From an uncultured Eisenbergiella sp. (lineage in GTDB: Bacteria > Bacillota > Clostridia > Lachnospirales > Lachnospiraceae): a stretch of DNA of 64,000 nt. This document shows, piece after piece, positions 15,801 to 25,079 of this stretch. The translations under genes were made by a program, and so were the position numbers. The stretch is taken from positions 6,744 through 70,743 of the forward strand of contig CAJUEL010000023.1 in assembly GCA_910585455.1 (NCBI GenBank), in the 5' to 3' direction. The stretch's first letter is position 1. Each line of letters starts with the position of its first letter. The notes under the pieces are model-generated. The model did not search any database and was not told where the DNA came from. It saw only the letters and a program-made list of their open reading frames with translations.

Positions 15801-16583
15801 ATGTTTCAAACTATTACCTCAAATTATTACCATTATTATAAAATATTTGCACAATCAGATATCATGAATCTTTATGAGGGTTCTGTCAGCTGGATTATTC
15901 CATGTGAAGGAAAAAAAGGACCGTCTATCGCTTTTCGCGTCCATCTGAAAGAAGAAAGTGCCGAAACTGAATTGAGGACCTTTATCCAGGGTATCCGGGA
16001 GGGCAGGGTGCCACAGATATGGCATATAACGCCAGACACAACGCCTGACAATATGATTGATATTATGAAGAAAAATGGATTTCAGGATTTGTCGGAAGAC
16101 GCTTCTGCGCCAGAACCTACAATGTCCTTACATAAAAATGATTTTATTCCATATACAGAGGAAAACAGCTCTGTCATTTGCCACAAAGTAAGTACAAAGG
16201 AAGATTTTAAATCGTGGATAGATGTGGTAAATACAGCGTTACATGGCTGGGAAATGATTGATGCCAGGCATTACTTTACATGGGTAGAAAGCAATCATAT
16301 CAATATCTATTTAGCCAAAATCAATGGAGTCGCCGTTTCAACATGTGCGACCATACAAAATGGAAACACCGCCTCCCTGGAATTTGTATCGACTCTTGAA
16401 CAATATAGGAGAAAGAAAGCGGCATCTTTATTATGTTCCTGTGCAATAAGCGATTTATTAGAAAATGGAGCAGAAACAGTAACGCTTGGCGCCTGCGGTC
16501 AATCTGTATATTTATACGAAAGATTAGGGTTTCAGAAATGCTTTCATAATATAATTATGAAATATAATTTCGACGAAGATTAG
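15801..16583 (+). CDS. GNAT-family acetyltransferase
   Basis: 260 residues. The C-terminal 120 residues form the GNAT fold: NIYLAKINGVAVSTCATIQ, then TASLEFVSTLEQYRRKKAA (the acetyl-CoA loop region) and SVYLYERLGFQKCF. The N-terminal half is a second, degenerate GNAT-like unit of a kind often seen in two-domain acetyltransferases. It is probably co-expressed with the Cys-rich protein upstream. The substrate is unknown. Its stop overlaps the stop of the convergent histidine kinase gene. Confidence 0.75.
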   Translation: MFQTITSNYYHYYKIFAQSDIMNLYEGSVSWIIPCEGKKGPSIAFRVHLKEESAETELRTFIQGIREGRVPQIWHITPDTTPDNMIDIMKKNGFQDLSEDASAPEPTMSLHKNDFIPYTEENSSVICHKVSTKEDFKSWIDVVNTALHGWEMIDARHYFTWVESNHINIYLAKINGVAVSTCATIQNGNTASLEFVSTLEQYRRKKAASLLCSCAISDLLENGAETVTLGACGQSVYLYERLGFQKCFHNIIMKYNFDED

Positions 16584-17944
16584 AAGTGCACGGAAACAAT
16601 AACGCCCTGACCGGAATTTTCTATCCGGATTTTTGCTCCATGCAAATCGAGAATTGTCTTGACGATGTATAATCCCAAACCCGTACCGCCAGTCTGACGG
16701 TTCCTGGACTGGTCCACGCGATAAAACGCTTCAAACAGTCTGGGAATGTCCGTATCCGGAATATGCACGCCCGTATTCTCAATCGTCAATATCGCTTCAT
16801 CATCGTCCTTCCATAGCTTCACAAAGATGCGGTTGCCCGCCGGGGAATATGCGGCGGCATTGCCCAAAAGGTTGTCCAGCACCTTTTGAAGAAGCTGCCT
16901 GTCGCCCGAAACAGATATCTTCGGGGATATCCATTTCTCCACGGTTAGTTCTCTTTGCATAAAGAAATCTTCGTGCGCCGATAGGCGTTCCTGGATGAGT
17001 TCTCCCAAATCAAACCCGCTTTTTTGGCAGACATAGCCCGGCGCATCCAGACGGGAAACCGTCAAAAGCTCCTGCACCATTTTTTCCAGCATATCAGTCA
17101 CCTCCAGAGATCGCGCGAGATATGTTTCTCTGTCCTGATAGCGCCCCACCCGGTAGAGCATACCCTGAAGCTGTCCCTTGATAATGGTAATGGGCGTCTT
17201 CAGCTCATGGGATGCCGCCGAAAAAAAATGCATGCGCTGCCGCTCCAGTTCCCGCTCCCTGTCAATATCCGCCTGCAGCTGTTTATTTGCGCTTTGCAGC
17301 TCCGACAGAGCGGACGATAATTTTCCCGACAGGTCATTTAAGCTGCCCGCAAGAACGCCGATTTCGTCTGTGCGCCGTACGGCGCACAGACCGCCAAAAT
17401 CCAATGCCGCCATTTGCCCTGCAATCCTGCTGATCCTCTTAATGGGCGCTGTCATGTATACGGTATAAAAAAAGGCGGCAATGACGGAAACGGCAAGAAT
17501 CACAACGCTCAAAACAGGAATCGCTTTTCGAAGCGCTTCTGCCACCTGACTTTCCTTTTCCGTATTTTTTGCAAAAAATGCGGTGTACTCCTCTGCGCTG
17601 TCCGCAAAGGTCAGCAAGCACCATCGGGATGTATCCTTTTTATCAAACCGCTCCAGCTCTTCGCTGTCTCTTTGAAAAAGACAAAAGACAAACTCACCGT
17701 CATTTTCTTCCTCAATTATACCGGCATAATCTTCTATAACAAATAATGCCTCCTCTTTTGGAAAGCCGGAAAGCTCCTCAACCAAAAAAGGCATCTCCTC
17801 ATCGATCGCAGAAAGGTCATGCGTATAAATATATGGAGCAAATTGGGTGATGCAGAAATATGTGGCAGAACAGCACGCCGCCATCAGGACAGCGGTGATC
17901 ATAAATACTTTAGCAGACAGGCTGCTTCTGATTCTCTTTATCAA
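16580..17944 (-). CDS. Sensor histidine kinase
   Basis: 454 residues: transmembrane helix near residue 15-35, an extracellular segment of about 100 residues, a second helix near 140-160, HAMP, then the HisKA phospho-acceptor motif AASHELKTPITIIKG and HATPase motifs NLLGNAAAYS, IENTGVHIPDTDIPRLFEAF and TGGTGLGLYIVKTIL. The N-terminus overlaps the response regulator gene by 35 bases, fixing the pair. The acidic extracellular part suggests sensing of cations or cationic peptides, but that is speculative. Confidence 0.9.
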   Translation of the reverse strand: MIKRIRSSLSAKVFMITAVLMAACCSATYFCITQFAPYIYTHDLSAIDEEMPFLVEELSGFPKEEALFVIEDYAGIIEEENDGEFVFCLFQRDSEELERFDKKDTSRWCLLTFADSAEEYTAFFAKNTEKESQVAEALRKAIPVLSVVILAVSVIAAFFYTVYMTAPIKRISRIAGQMAALDFGGLCAVRRTDEIGVLAGSLNDLSGKLSSALSELQSANKQLQADIDRERELERQRMHFFSAASHELKTPITIIKGQLQGMLYRVGRYQDRETYLARSLEVTDMLEKMVQELLTVSRLDAPGYVCQKSGFDLGELIQERLSAHEDFFMQRELTVEKWISPKISVSGDRQLLQKVLDNLLGNAAAYSPAGNRIFVKLWKDDDEAILTIENTGVHIPDTDIPRLFEAFYRVDQSRNRQTGGTGLGLYIVKTILDLHGAKIRIENSGQGVIVSVHF

Positions 17945-18599
17945 TTCGATATCCCACCCCTCTGATTGTTTCTATATAGTCGGCAGTCCCAAGCTTTTTC
18001 CGCAGATTTTTGATATGCGTATCGATGATCCTATCTTCCCCGTAAAACTCATACTTCCAAAGCGTCTGTAAAAGATTTTGCCGCGTTAAAATCCGACCCT
18101 TGTGTGCCAAAAGCTCCCGCAGTATTTCAAATTCGCGGGGCGTTAAATCGATGTTATTTTCCCCCACATATGCCCTGTACCCCTCCAAATCCAGTGTCAG
18201 CTCCTTATAACGCAGGGTTTGGGGCATCTCATTTTGCTTCGATGCCCGACGCAGGACAGCTCCAATTTTCCGCAGCAAAACAGGCATGGAAAAGGGCTTC
18301 GTGATATAATCATCAGCCTGTAAATCCAGACCTTTCAGCTGATTTTGCTCATCATCCAATGCCGTAAGCATGATAATCGGCACATCCGAGCTTTGCCGGA
18401 TCACCTCGCAGACGCCGTAACCGTCAATTTTGGGAAGCATAATATCCAGCAATACCAGATCAAAACTCTGCCCGGCAAATTTCGCCAGAGCCTCCACCCC
18501 GTCAGCCGCCAACACAACCTCATATCCCGCCTCCTGTATAAAATCATGCAGCAACGCCTGAATCGACAGATCATCCTCAACAATCAAAATTTTCCTCAT
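17910..18599 (-). CDS. OmpR-family response regulator
   Basis: 229 residues: a receiver domain (acidic pair ED near residue 8, phospho-acceptor in LVLLDIMLP, conserved Lys in YITKPFS) and a winged-helix output domain (DLTPREFEILRELLAHKG to IRGVGYRID). It resembles VncR/VanR-type regulators paired with HAMP kinases. AGGAGGTGGG precedes the ATG. Its target genes are not evident; the gene is flanked upstream by a giant hairpin. Confidence 0.92.
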   Translation of the reverse strand: MRKILIVEDDLSIQALLHDFIQEAGYEVVLAADGVEALAKFAGQSFDLVLLDIMLPKIDGYGVCEVIRQSSDVPIIMLTALDDEQNQLKGLDLQADDYITKPFSMPVLLRKIGAVLRRASKQNEMPQTLRYKELTLDLEGYRAYVGENNIDLTPREFEILRELLAHKGRILTRQNLLQTLWKYEFYGEDRIIDTHIKNLRKKLGTADYIETIRGVGYRIDKENQKQPVC

Positions 18600-18734
18600 A
18601 ACCCACCTCCTGCCTGTAATGATAACAGAGGAATTTGAATCTATTGTGTAGATTTGAATTTTTTATCTCTTTTCTCATTTGCCATACCACCACCTTTACG
18701 TTCAGCTTTTTTAATGCCAGAACCTTTGCGCGAT

Positions 18735-19098
18735 GTGGCCCGGAGGGGGCAGCCCGGCAAACGACATGGGCAGCAGAGCCGTGGGCGGACAGCGCAGGAC
18801 TTTCTCCGGCGGCAGGGCGATGCGGCAGCGCTTTTTTGCGCGGCTCTATCCAAAGCGGTGCAATTCCCAAACCGGCATAGCATTCCTGCAGCAGGGCGCG
18901 ATACTGTCTGAACGAAGTGAGTTGATCGCGCCCTGCTGCGTCCCTGGAATGCGGCCGCCGGTTTGCCGGAATTGCCCGCTTTGGATAACGCCGTGCAAAA
19001 AGCGCTGCCGCATCGCCCTGCCGCCGGAGAAAGTCCTGCGCTGTCCGCTCACGGCTCTGCTGCCCATGTCGTTTGCCGGGCTGCCCTGTCCGGGCCAC
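18735..19098. repeat. Giant hairpin 1 (type A)
   Basis: Two arms of about 175-180 bp are near-exact complements: GTGGCCCGG (18735-18743) pairs with 19090-19098, and the match continues almost without gaps to CAGGGCGCGAT/ATCGCGCCCTG at the top. The apical region carries ACTGTCTGAACGAAGTGAG. It lies 100 bases after the aldolase gene (-) and before the response regulator gene. Open frames through it are by-products of the palindrome. Confidence 0.9.
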
Positions 19099-19198
19099 GC
19101 CGCTCCACTGCCTCTCTGAAAAAAACTGCCACACAAAGGATCTCCCCTCCGCATGGCAGCTATTTTACGGCAGTCCATATCCGGACCGCCATTCCCTT

Positions 19199-20143
19199 TT
19201 ACCGCTGTGTCAGATGCACCGCAAAGCCCGCGATCTCATCTTCAAAATACGCCAGCTTATCATTCACATAGCCTTCCTTAAAGGCAAAGCCTCTGGACTT
19301 GAAATAAGCGACCGCCCGGGGCAGCGTATTGGTGGAAATCGCGATATGCCCCAGCCTTCCCGGGAAAGGCGTTTTCAAAATCTCAATCTCGTTCTTTCCC
19401 ATGAAATAATTGTTTTCGCCCTCCTTCATCGCAAAGCCGAACATCGTAGCAAACATGTTTGCCGCCTTTGTCGCCTCCCCGGGGCTGTCCGCATTGATGC
19501 CGATATGAGCGAGCTGAAAGCCCAACATGGTCTGCACCGCCTGCCGGGTCAGACGCTCGATCTCGTCCCAGTTTTCCGCTTCAATCAGATCCTTTTTCAC
19601 CATCCAGGTGCCGCCGCAGGCGATGATCTTATTGAATTTCAGATAATCCAGCAGATTCTTTTCATTCACGCCGCCGGTAGGCATCCAGCGCAGGTTCTGG
19701 TAAGGTCCTGCCACCGCCTTGAGCTTCGCGACGCCGCCGTTTTGCTCCGCCGGGAAAAATTTCACCACGGAAAGTCCCATGCTCATCGCCTGCTCCATCT
19801 CCCCGGGGGTCGCGGTGCCCGGCATCATGAGCATGCCCTTATCGATCACATATTTCGTGATTTCCGGATTGAAGCCGGGGCTGACGATAAACTGTACCCC
19901 CGCGTCGATCGCCCGGTCCGCCTGTTCCTTCGTCAAAACCGTTCCCGCGCCCACGAGCATTTCGGGAACCTCCGCCACGATGCGGCGGATCGCCTCCTCT
20001 GCCGCCGCGGTGCGGAAGGTCACCTCCGCTGCGGGAAGCCCGCCCTTTACCAGCGCCCGCGCCAGGGGAACCGCTTTATCCGCGTCGTCGATTGCGATGA
20101 CCGGCACAATGCCAATTTCATATATTCTCTGTAATACGTCCAT
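19199..20143 (-). CDS. KDPG/KHG aldolase fused to a VOC domain
   Basis: 314 residues. Residues 1-205 are a class I KDPG aldolase with Glu40, Arg44 and the Schiff-base Lys128 in VVKFFPAEQ; it splits 2-keto-3-deoxy-6-phosphogluconate to pyruvate and glyceraldehyde 3-phosphate. Residues about 208-314 form a VOC domain (FQLAHIGINADSPGEATKAA to FEDEIAGFAVHLTQR) absent from the classical enzyme, which is near 205-215 residues. The start at 20143 has AAAGGA 9 bases upstream; longer upstream frames are rejected. It is the last gene of the kdg operon. Confidence 0.88.
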   Translation of the reverse strand: MDVLQRIYEIGIVPVIAIDDADKAVPLARALVKGGLPAAEVTFRTAAAEEAIRRIVAEVPEMLVGAGTVLTKEQADRAIDAGVQFIVSPGFNPEITKYVIDKGMLMMPGTATPGEMEQAMSMGLSVVKFFPAEQNGGVAKLKAVAGPYQNLRWMPTGGVNEKNLLDYLKFNKIIACGGTWMVKKDLIEAENWDEIERLTRQAVQTMLGFQLAHIGINADSPGEATKAANMFATMFGFAMKEGENNYFMGKNEIEILKTPFPGRLGHIAISTNTLPRAVAYFKSRGFAFKEGYVNDKLAYFEDEIAGFAVHLTQR

Positions 20144-20266
20144 GCTGCCCATTCCTTTCCTTTTATGACCGCCGCTGCAGCCAGCTCCATGAACCTCTAC
20201 AGCCGGCAGCTGTATATTGCAACAGACCAGCCGCCCACAGGGACGACTGATCCGCCACAAACCGCT

Positions 20267-21364
20267 TTATCTCTGTACCCGTGCGCCTGCGCCGCCCATG
20301 ATCGCTTCCACTTCCTTCTTGCTCGCCATCGTGGTATCGCCGGGCGTGGTCATCGCCAGCGCGCCGTGCGCCGCGCCATAATTCACCGCTGCCTCAGCGT
20401 CTTTGGTCGTCATCAGACCATAGATCAAACCGGAAGCAAAGGAATCGCCGCCGCCCACACGGTCCATGATCTCCAGCCCTTTGTAATCCTTCGCCTTGTA
20501 AATTTCGCCGTCCGCCCAGCAAAGCGCGCTCCAGTCATTGACGGTCGCGGTCTTCACCTCGCGCAGCGTGGTGGCGACAGCCTTGAAATTCGGGTAGGTC
20601 CGGGCCGCCTCGTTGATCATCTTTTTATAGCCGTCCAGATTGAGCTCCTTTAAATTTTCGTCGTTGCCTTCGATCGCAAAGCCCAGGCACGCCGTGAAAT
20701 CCTCTTCGTTGCCGATCATCACGTCCACATATTTCGCGATTTCCTTATTGACCTCCTGCGCCTTCTCAATGCCGCCGATGGCGCTCCACATGGAAGGACG
20801 GTAATTCAGGTCATAGGATACGATCGTGCCGTACTTTTTCGCGGTCTTGATCGCCGCCAGCACCGTCTCGCAGGACTGCTCGGAAAGCGCCGCGTAAATA
20901 CCGCCCGTATGCAGCCACCGGACGCCCAGCGTCCCGAAAATATACTCGAAATCAAAATCCTCCGGACGCGCCTTTGAAATGGCGGTATTGGCACGGTCAG
21001 AGCATCCCACCGCACCGCGGATGCCGAAGCCTCTCTCCGTAAAATTGATGCCGTTTCTGCAGGTTCTGCCGATTCCGTCGGTCTTCATCCAATAAATCAG
21101 AGACGTATCCACGCCTCCCTGCAGGATGAAATCCTCCATCAGCATGCCGACCTCATTGTCCGCAAACGCCGTGATCACCGCCGTTTTCAGCCCGAAGCAC
21201 CTGCGCAGTCCCCGGACAACGTTATATTCCCCGCCGCCTTCCCAGGCGCGGAAGCTTCTCGCGGTGCGGATCCTGCCCTCGCCGGGATCCAGCCGGAGCA
21301 TGACCTCTCCCAAAGATACCGCATCAAACTTACATTCCTCTGCCGGTCTTAACTTTAAATCCAT
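20267..21364 (-). CDS. kdgK: 2-keto-3-deoxygluconate kinase (PfkB family)
   Basis: 365 residues with the ribokinase/PfkB fold: AVSLGEVMLRLDP at the N-terminus, GGGEYNVVRGLRR for sugar binding, and the catalytic motif RVGGGDSFASGLIYGL near residue 310. It should phosphorylate 2-keto-3-deoxygluconate to KDPG using ATP, feeding the aldolase encoded next. AGGAGG precedes the ATG. Its position between a sugar-acid permease/dehydratase and the aldolase supports KDG as the substrate over fructose or ribose. Confidence 0.88.
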   Translation of the reverse strand: MDLKLRPAEECKFDAVSLGEVMLRLDPGEGRIRTARSFRAWEGGGEYNVVRGLRRCFGLKTAVITAFADNEVGMLMEDFILQGGVDTSLIYWMKTDGIGRTCRNGINFTERGFGIRGAVGCSDRANTAISKARPEDFDFEYIFGTLGVRWLHTGGIYAALSEQSCETVLAAIKTAKKYGTIVSYDLNYRPSMWSAIGGIEKAQEVNKEIAKYVDVMIGNEEDFTACLGFAIEGNDENLKELNLDGYKKMINEAARTYPNFKAVATTLREVKTATVNDWSALCWADGEIYKAKDYKGLEIMDRVGGGDSFASGLIYGLMTTKDAEAAVNYGAAHGALAMTTPGDTTMASKKEVEAIMGGAGARVQR

Positions 21365-21498
21365 TTACGGTTCCTCCTGTCGCTACTCTTCGCTGATTCG
21401 TCAATCCGGAGGTCGCCGCGCCCGGTGCAGCTTTTCCGCATTCGGCGCGGCGCCTCTCCTGTTACAGTTTGGATGCCTCCAAACCCACTTTCCTTGTG

Positions 21499-22848
21499 TT
21501 ATGCAAAAAATGATATAATCAATGCTACCACAAAACCGGTCGCTCCGACAAGTGTTTCCATGACTGTCCATGTTTTTAATGTGGTTTTTTCATCCAGACC
21601 GACCAGGGATTTCACCAGCCAGAAGCCGGAATCGTTAAAGTGGGAGCAAACCGTCGCGCCGCCCGCGATCGCCGCCGTCGTGCAGGCGAGATAGATGGGC
21701 GAAAGGGATGCGATGCCGGGCATTGCCGCGATGATGCCTGCCGCCATCGTCATGGCGACTGTCGCAGAGCCCACGGAAATTCTGACCAGCGCCGCAACGA
21801 TGAACGCCACCACAACGATCGGGAGCGCCGCGGAGGAAACCGCGTTGCCGATCACCTCGCCCAGACCGGAGTACTGCAGCACATAGCGGAGCACGCCGCC
21901 GCATGCGGTAACCAGCAGGATCATGCCGGTAGGCTCCAGAGATTTTGTCATCACCTTTTCCAGCTCTTCCTTGGTATAGCCGCGCTTGAAGCCCAAAAGA
22001 ATCATCGCCACCACGGTCGCGATGGTCAGCGCCACAAAGGGCTCGCCCAAAAATCCGATCACAGGCTGAATCGGCTCCAGGGCGGGGATCACGCCCACGA
22101 TGGAATCCGCCACGATCAGAAGCAGCGGAATCAGGATGATGCCGACCACCATGAAAAAGCTGGGTAGCTTGGATTCGTCAATATCCGCCTGCTGGGCAAC
22201 ATGCTCCGGCACCGGAACCATATATTTTTTCCCGCAGATCGCGCCCCAGATGGGCCCCGCCACGATCATCGCCACCGCGCCGCAGAAAACGCCTACCAGG
22301 ATGACCCAGCCAAGATCCACATTCAGCATCGTCGCCACCAGCACCGGACCGGGCGTGGGCGGAATGTACGCATGCCCTACCGCCAGACCTGCCAGCAGGG
22401 GAATCGCATAAAACAGAGAGGAACGTTTGGTTCTTTTTGCCAGTGAAAATGCCAGCGGAATCAGGATGATCAGTCCCGCGTCAAAAAACACCGGCATTGC
22501 GATGACCAGACCGGTAACGCCCAGCGCCCATGCCGCCTTCTCGTCGCCGAATCTCTTCACCATCGTCACCGCAAGGGTCTGCGCGCCGCCCGATATTTCC
22601 AGAATAGCGCCGAACATGGACCCTAAGCCTACCAACAGGGCGATACCCTTTAGGGTATTGCCAATTCCGTCATTCACCGCATTGACGATATCTGTCAGAG
22701 GCATCCCGGCGATCACGCCGATCAACACCGCGCCTACCAGAATGGCGATCATTGCCTGCACCTTAAAAACGATAATTAACAATAACAATACGATTAATCC
22801 GATGACTGCCGCCGCTATGAGCCTGCCCGGATTTAAAGCTGCTTCCAT
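21499..22848 (-). CDS. GntP-family sugar-acid:proton symporter
   Basis: 449 residues, very hydrophobic, about 12-14 membrane segments. Motifs such as GGAQTLAVTMVKRFG, HAYIPPTPGPVLVATML and CSHFNDSGFWLVKSL are typical of GntP gluconate permeases. GGAGGAG precedes the ATG. It probably imports gluconate, galactonate or a similar aldonate for the dehydratase encoded upstream. It is separated from the dehydratase gene by 98 bases holding a perfect hairpin (22905-22930). Confidence 0.9.
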   Translation of the reverse strand: MEAALNPGRLIAAAVIGLIVLLLLIIVFKVQAMIAILVGAVLIGVIAGMPLTDIVNAVNDGIGNTLKGIALLVGLGSMFGAILEISGGAQTLAVTMVKRFGDEKAAWALGVTGLVIAMPVFFDAGLIILIPLAFSLAKRTKRSSLFYAIPLLAGLAVGHAYIPPTPGPVLVATMLNVDLGWVILVGVFCGAVAMIVAGPIWGAICGKKYMVPVPEHVAQQADIDESKLPSFFMVVGIILIPLLLIVADSIVGVIPALEPIQPVIGFLGEPFVALTIATVVAMILLGFKRGYTKEELEKVMTKSLEPTGMILLVTACGGVLRYVLQYSGLGEVIGNAVSSAALPIVVVAFIVAALVRISVGSATVAMTMAAGIIAAMPGIASLSPIYLACTTAAIAGGATVCSHFNDSGFWLVKSLVGLDEKTTLKTWTVMETLVGATGFVVALIISFFA

Positions 22849-22904
22849 ACTGTTTCTCCTCCTTCATATGTGATGGCATATGCCAAATCACTGCGTTTTT
22901 GTGC

Positions 22905-22930
22905 GGGCTGCGCATTGAACCGCGCAGCCC
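22905..22930 (-). promoter_or_regulatory. Intercistronic hairpin between dehydratase and permease genes
   Basis: GGGCTGCGC pairs exactly with GCGCAGCCC around an 8-base loop, with no T-run after it on the minus strand. It may protect or process the operon mRNA. Confidence 0.45.
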
Positions 22931-22946
22931 TTCGCAAATGCGAAGC

Positions 22947-24668
22947 TCATTCCATGTATCCGCCCTTCATCGGGGATACCGCATGCTCTGAGAAAATTTT
23001 CAGCACGCCCTTTTGATACTTCGCCTCGTGGGGCTTCCATGCCTCCCGGCGCTTCGCCAGAATGCGGTCCACCTCTTCCTTTGCAAGCTCCTGCCCCTTC
23101 ACGCCGATAATTTCCAGCACGCGCTCCGGAATATCGATCCTGATCAGATCATCCTCCTCCAGCAGCGCGATCGGTCCGCCGTCAGCCGCCTCCGGAGAAA
23201 CATGCCCGATCGCGGGGCCTTTGGACGCGCCGGAAAACCGTCCGTCCGTGATCAGCGCGATGCTCTTTCCAAGCTCCGGATCCGAGGAGATTGCCTCGGT
23301 GGTATAAAACATTTCCGGCATGCCCGAGCCCTTGGGGCCCTCATAGCGGATAATGACCGCGTCTCCGGGCTGAATCCGGTGCTTTAACACCGCGTCGATC
23401 GCCTCCTCCTCACAGTCAAAGGGCTTCGCCTTCAAAACCGCCCGGAACATTTCCTTCGGCACCGCGGAATGCTTCACGACAGAGCCCTCCGGCGCCAGAT
23501 TGCCCTTGAGGATCGCGATGGTGCCGTCCGTGCCGATGGCCTCGTCAAACTTGCGGATGATATCCGTGCGCTTGATCTTCCAGGGCTCCAGATACTTTTC
23601 GCACTTTTCATAAAAACCGTTTTTCTTTAAATCTTCCAGATTTTCTCCCAGCGTCTTGCCGGTCACGGTCATCACGTCCAGGTGCAGCATCGACTTGATC
23701 TCCTCCATCACCGCCGGCACGCCGCCCGCATAATAGAAGAACTGCGCCGGCCATTTGCCCGCAGGACGGATATCCAGCAGATAATGCGCACCCCGGTGCA
23801 TCCGGTCAAAGGTGTCGGAATCGATCTCCAGCCCGAACTCATGGGCGATCGCGGGAATGTGCAGCAGCGAATTGGATGAACCGGAAATGGCGGCATGCAC
23901 CATGATCGCGTTTTCAAAGGATTTCATCGTCACGATATCGCTCGCCTTTGTTCCCGCAAGCGCCAGCTCCACGATCCGCTTTCCCGCCTCATACGCCGCC
24001 GCCTTTAAATCCTCGCAGGTCGCGGGCATTAACGCCGTGCCGGGCAGCATCAGCCCCATGGCCTCCGCCATGATCTGCATCGTGGATGCCGTACCCATGA
24101 AGGAGCAGGCGCCGCAGGACGGACACGCATGATGCTTGTAAAAGGTCAGCTTTTCCTCGGTGATCTCCCCGCGCTGACACATCGCGGAATAGGCGCCGAT
24201 CTGCTCTAATGTCAGCAAATCCGGTCCCGCATCCATCACACCGCCCGTCACCACGATGGAGGGCATGTCAAGACGCCCGATTCCCATCAGACAGGCCGGC
24301 ACGGATTTGTCGCAGCTGGCGATGAACACACCACCGTCAAAGCCTGTCGAGCTTCCGTGGATCTCGATCATGTTGGCGATCATATCCCGGTGCACCAGGG
24401 AGTAATTGATGCCGTCGTGTCCCTGCGCAATGCCGTCGCAGATATCCGTCGTAAAATACCGCGCGCCTTTTCCCTTCGCGTCGTTGATGCCGCGCATCGC
24501 CTCCGCTACCAGTCCGTCTAAATGCGCGCTGCCGGGATGGCTGTCCCCAAAGGTGCTTTCCACGAGGATCTGCGGTTTGTCCAGATCCTCCACAGTCCAT
24601 CCCATCCCCATTTTCAAGGGGTCATTCTCCGGGGCAAGCGCCCGGACCTTCTGACTGTTCAGTTCCAT
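22947..24668 (-). CDS. Sugar-acid dehydratase (IlvD/Edd family)
   Basis: 573 residues. Cluster ligands are visible in IASCDKSVPACLMG and HHACPSCGACSFMGTAST, and the C-terminal ITDGRFSGASKGPAIGHVSP is typical of the family. The enzymes remove water from dihydroxy or polyhydroxy acids. In an operon with KDG kinase and KDPG aldolase, the likely reaction is gluconate (or a stereoisomer) to 2-keto-3-deoxygluconate, not branched-chain amino-acid synthesis. GGAGGAG precedes the ATG at 24668; the open frame continues upstream into a giant hairpin, and that extension is rejected. Confidence 0.88.
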   Translation of the reverse strand: MELNSQKVRALAPENDPLKMGMGWTVEDLDKPQILVESTFGDSHPGSAHLDGLVAEAMRGINDAKGKGARYFTTDICDGIAQGHDGINYSLVHRDMIANMIEIHGSSTGFDGGVFIASCDKSVPACLMGIGRLDMPSIVVTGGVMDAGPDLLTLEQIGAYSAMCQRGEITEEKLTFYKHHACPSCGACSFMGTASTMQIMAEAMGLMLPGTALMPATCEDLKAAAYEAGKRIVELALAGTKASDIVTMKSFENAIMVHAAISGSSNSLLHIPAIAHEFGLEIDSDTFDRMHRGAHYLLDIRPAGKWPAQFFYYAGGVPAVMEEIKSMLHLDVMTVTGKTLGENLEDLKKNGFYEKCEKYLEPWKIKRTDIIRKFDEAIGTDGTIAILKGNLAPEGSVVKHSAVPKEMFRAVLKAKPFDCEEEAIDAVLKHRIQPGDAVIIRYEGPKGSGMPEMFYTTEAISSDPELGKSIALITDGRFSGASKGPAIGHVSPEAADGGPIALLEEDDLIRIDIPERVLEIIGVKGQELAKEEVDRILAKRREAWKPHEAKYQKGVLKIFSEHAVSPMKGGYME

Positions 24669-24741
24669 CTCGCTCCTCCTTTTCCTGCGAAAATATTCCG
24701 CCATGATTTCTATTGATGAGAAATGGGGTTGGCGGAGTGAC

Positions 24742-25005
24742 GGCTTTGTCGGGTTACGGGCGGGAAGAACCGGGCAGGGATGCAGGGCATTGGGAAAATG
24801 GCGATAAAAAAACGGGAAATTTCTCAAACCCTTTGTCATTTCGAAACGCAGCAGGGGCGCAATCAACTCACTTCGTTCGGACAGTATTGCGCCCCTGCTG
24901 CCGAAATGCCATGCAGGTTTGGGAATTTCTCCGTTTTTTATCCAGCCATTTTCCCAATGCCCTGCATCCCTGCCCGGTTCTTCCCGCCCGTAACCCGACA
25001 AAGCC
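24742..25005. repeat. Giant hairpin 2 (type A, inverted orientation)
   Basis: GGCTTTGTCGGGTTACGGGC (24742 on) is the complement of the segment ending at 25005, and the arms pair for about 120 bases up to GCAGCAGGGGCGCAAT/ATTGCGCCCCTGCTGC. The apex carries CAACTCACTTCGTTCGGACAG, the reverse of the type A apex. It lies between the promoter at 25080-25107 and the dehydratase start, so it would form part of the operon's 5' leader. Confidence 0.9.
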
Positions 25006-25079
25006 TGACTGTCGCACGCCCCGTTTGTCAACTGTATAACCGATATCTCATAATAGTATATGGCTAAATGCTTAATTTC

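Noticed and set aside
18577..19134. Open reading frames of 80-190 codons on both strands through giant hairpin 1, with peptides such as LSERSELIAP
   Set aside because: They arise from the GC-rich palindrome being open in several frames, have no ribosome-binding sites, and the same peptide appears from other hairpins.
24669..25031. A 120-residue N-terminal extension of the sugar-acid dehydratase
   Set aside because: It translates hairpin 2 and shows no family similarity; the ATG at 24668 has GGAGGAG directly upstream.
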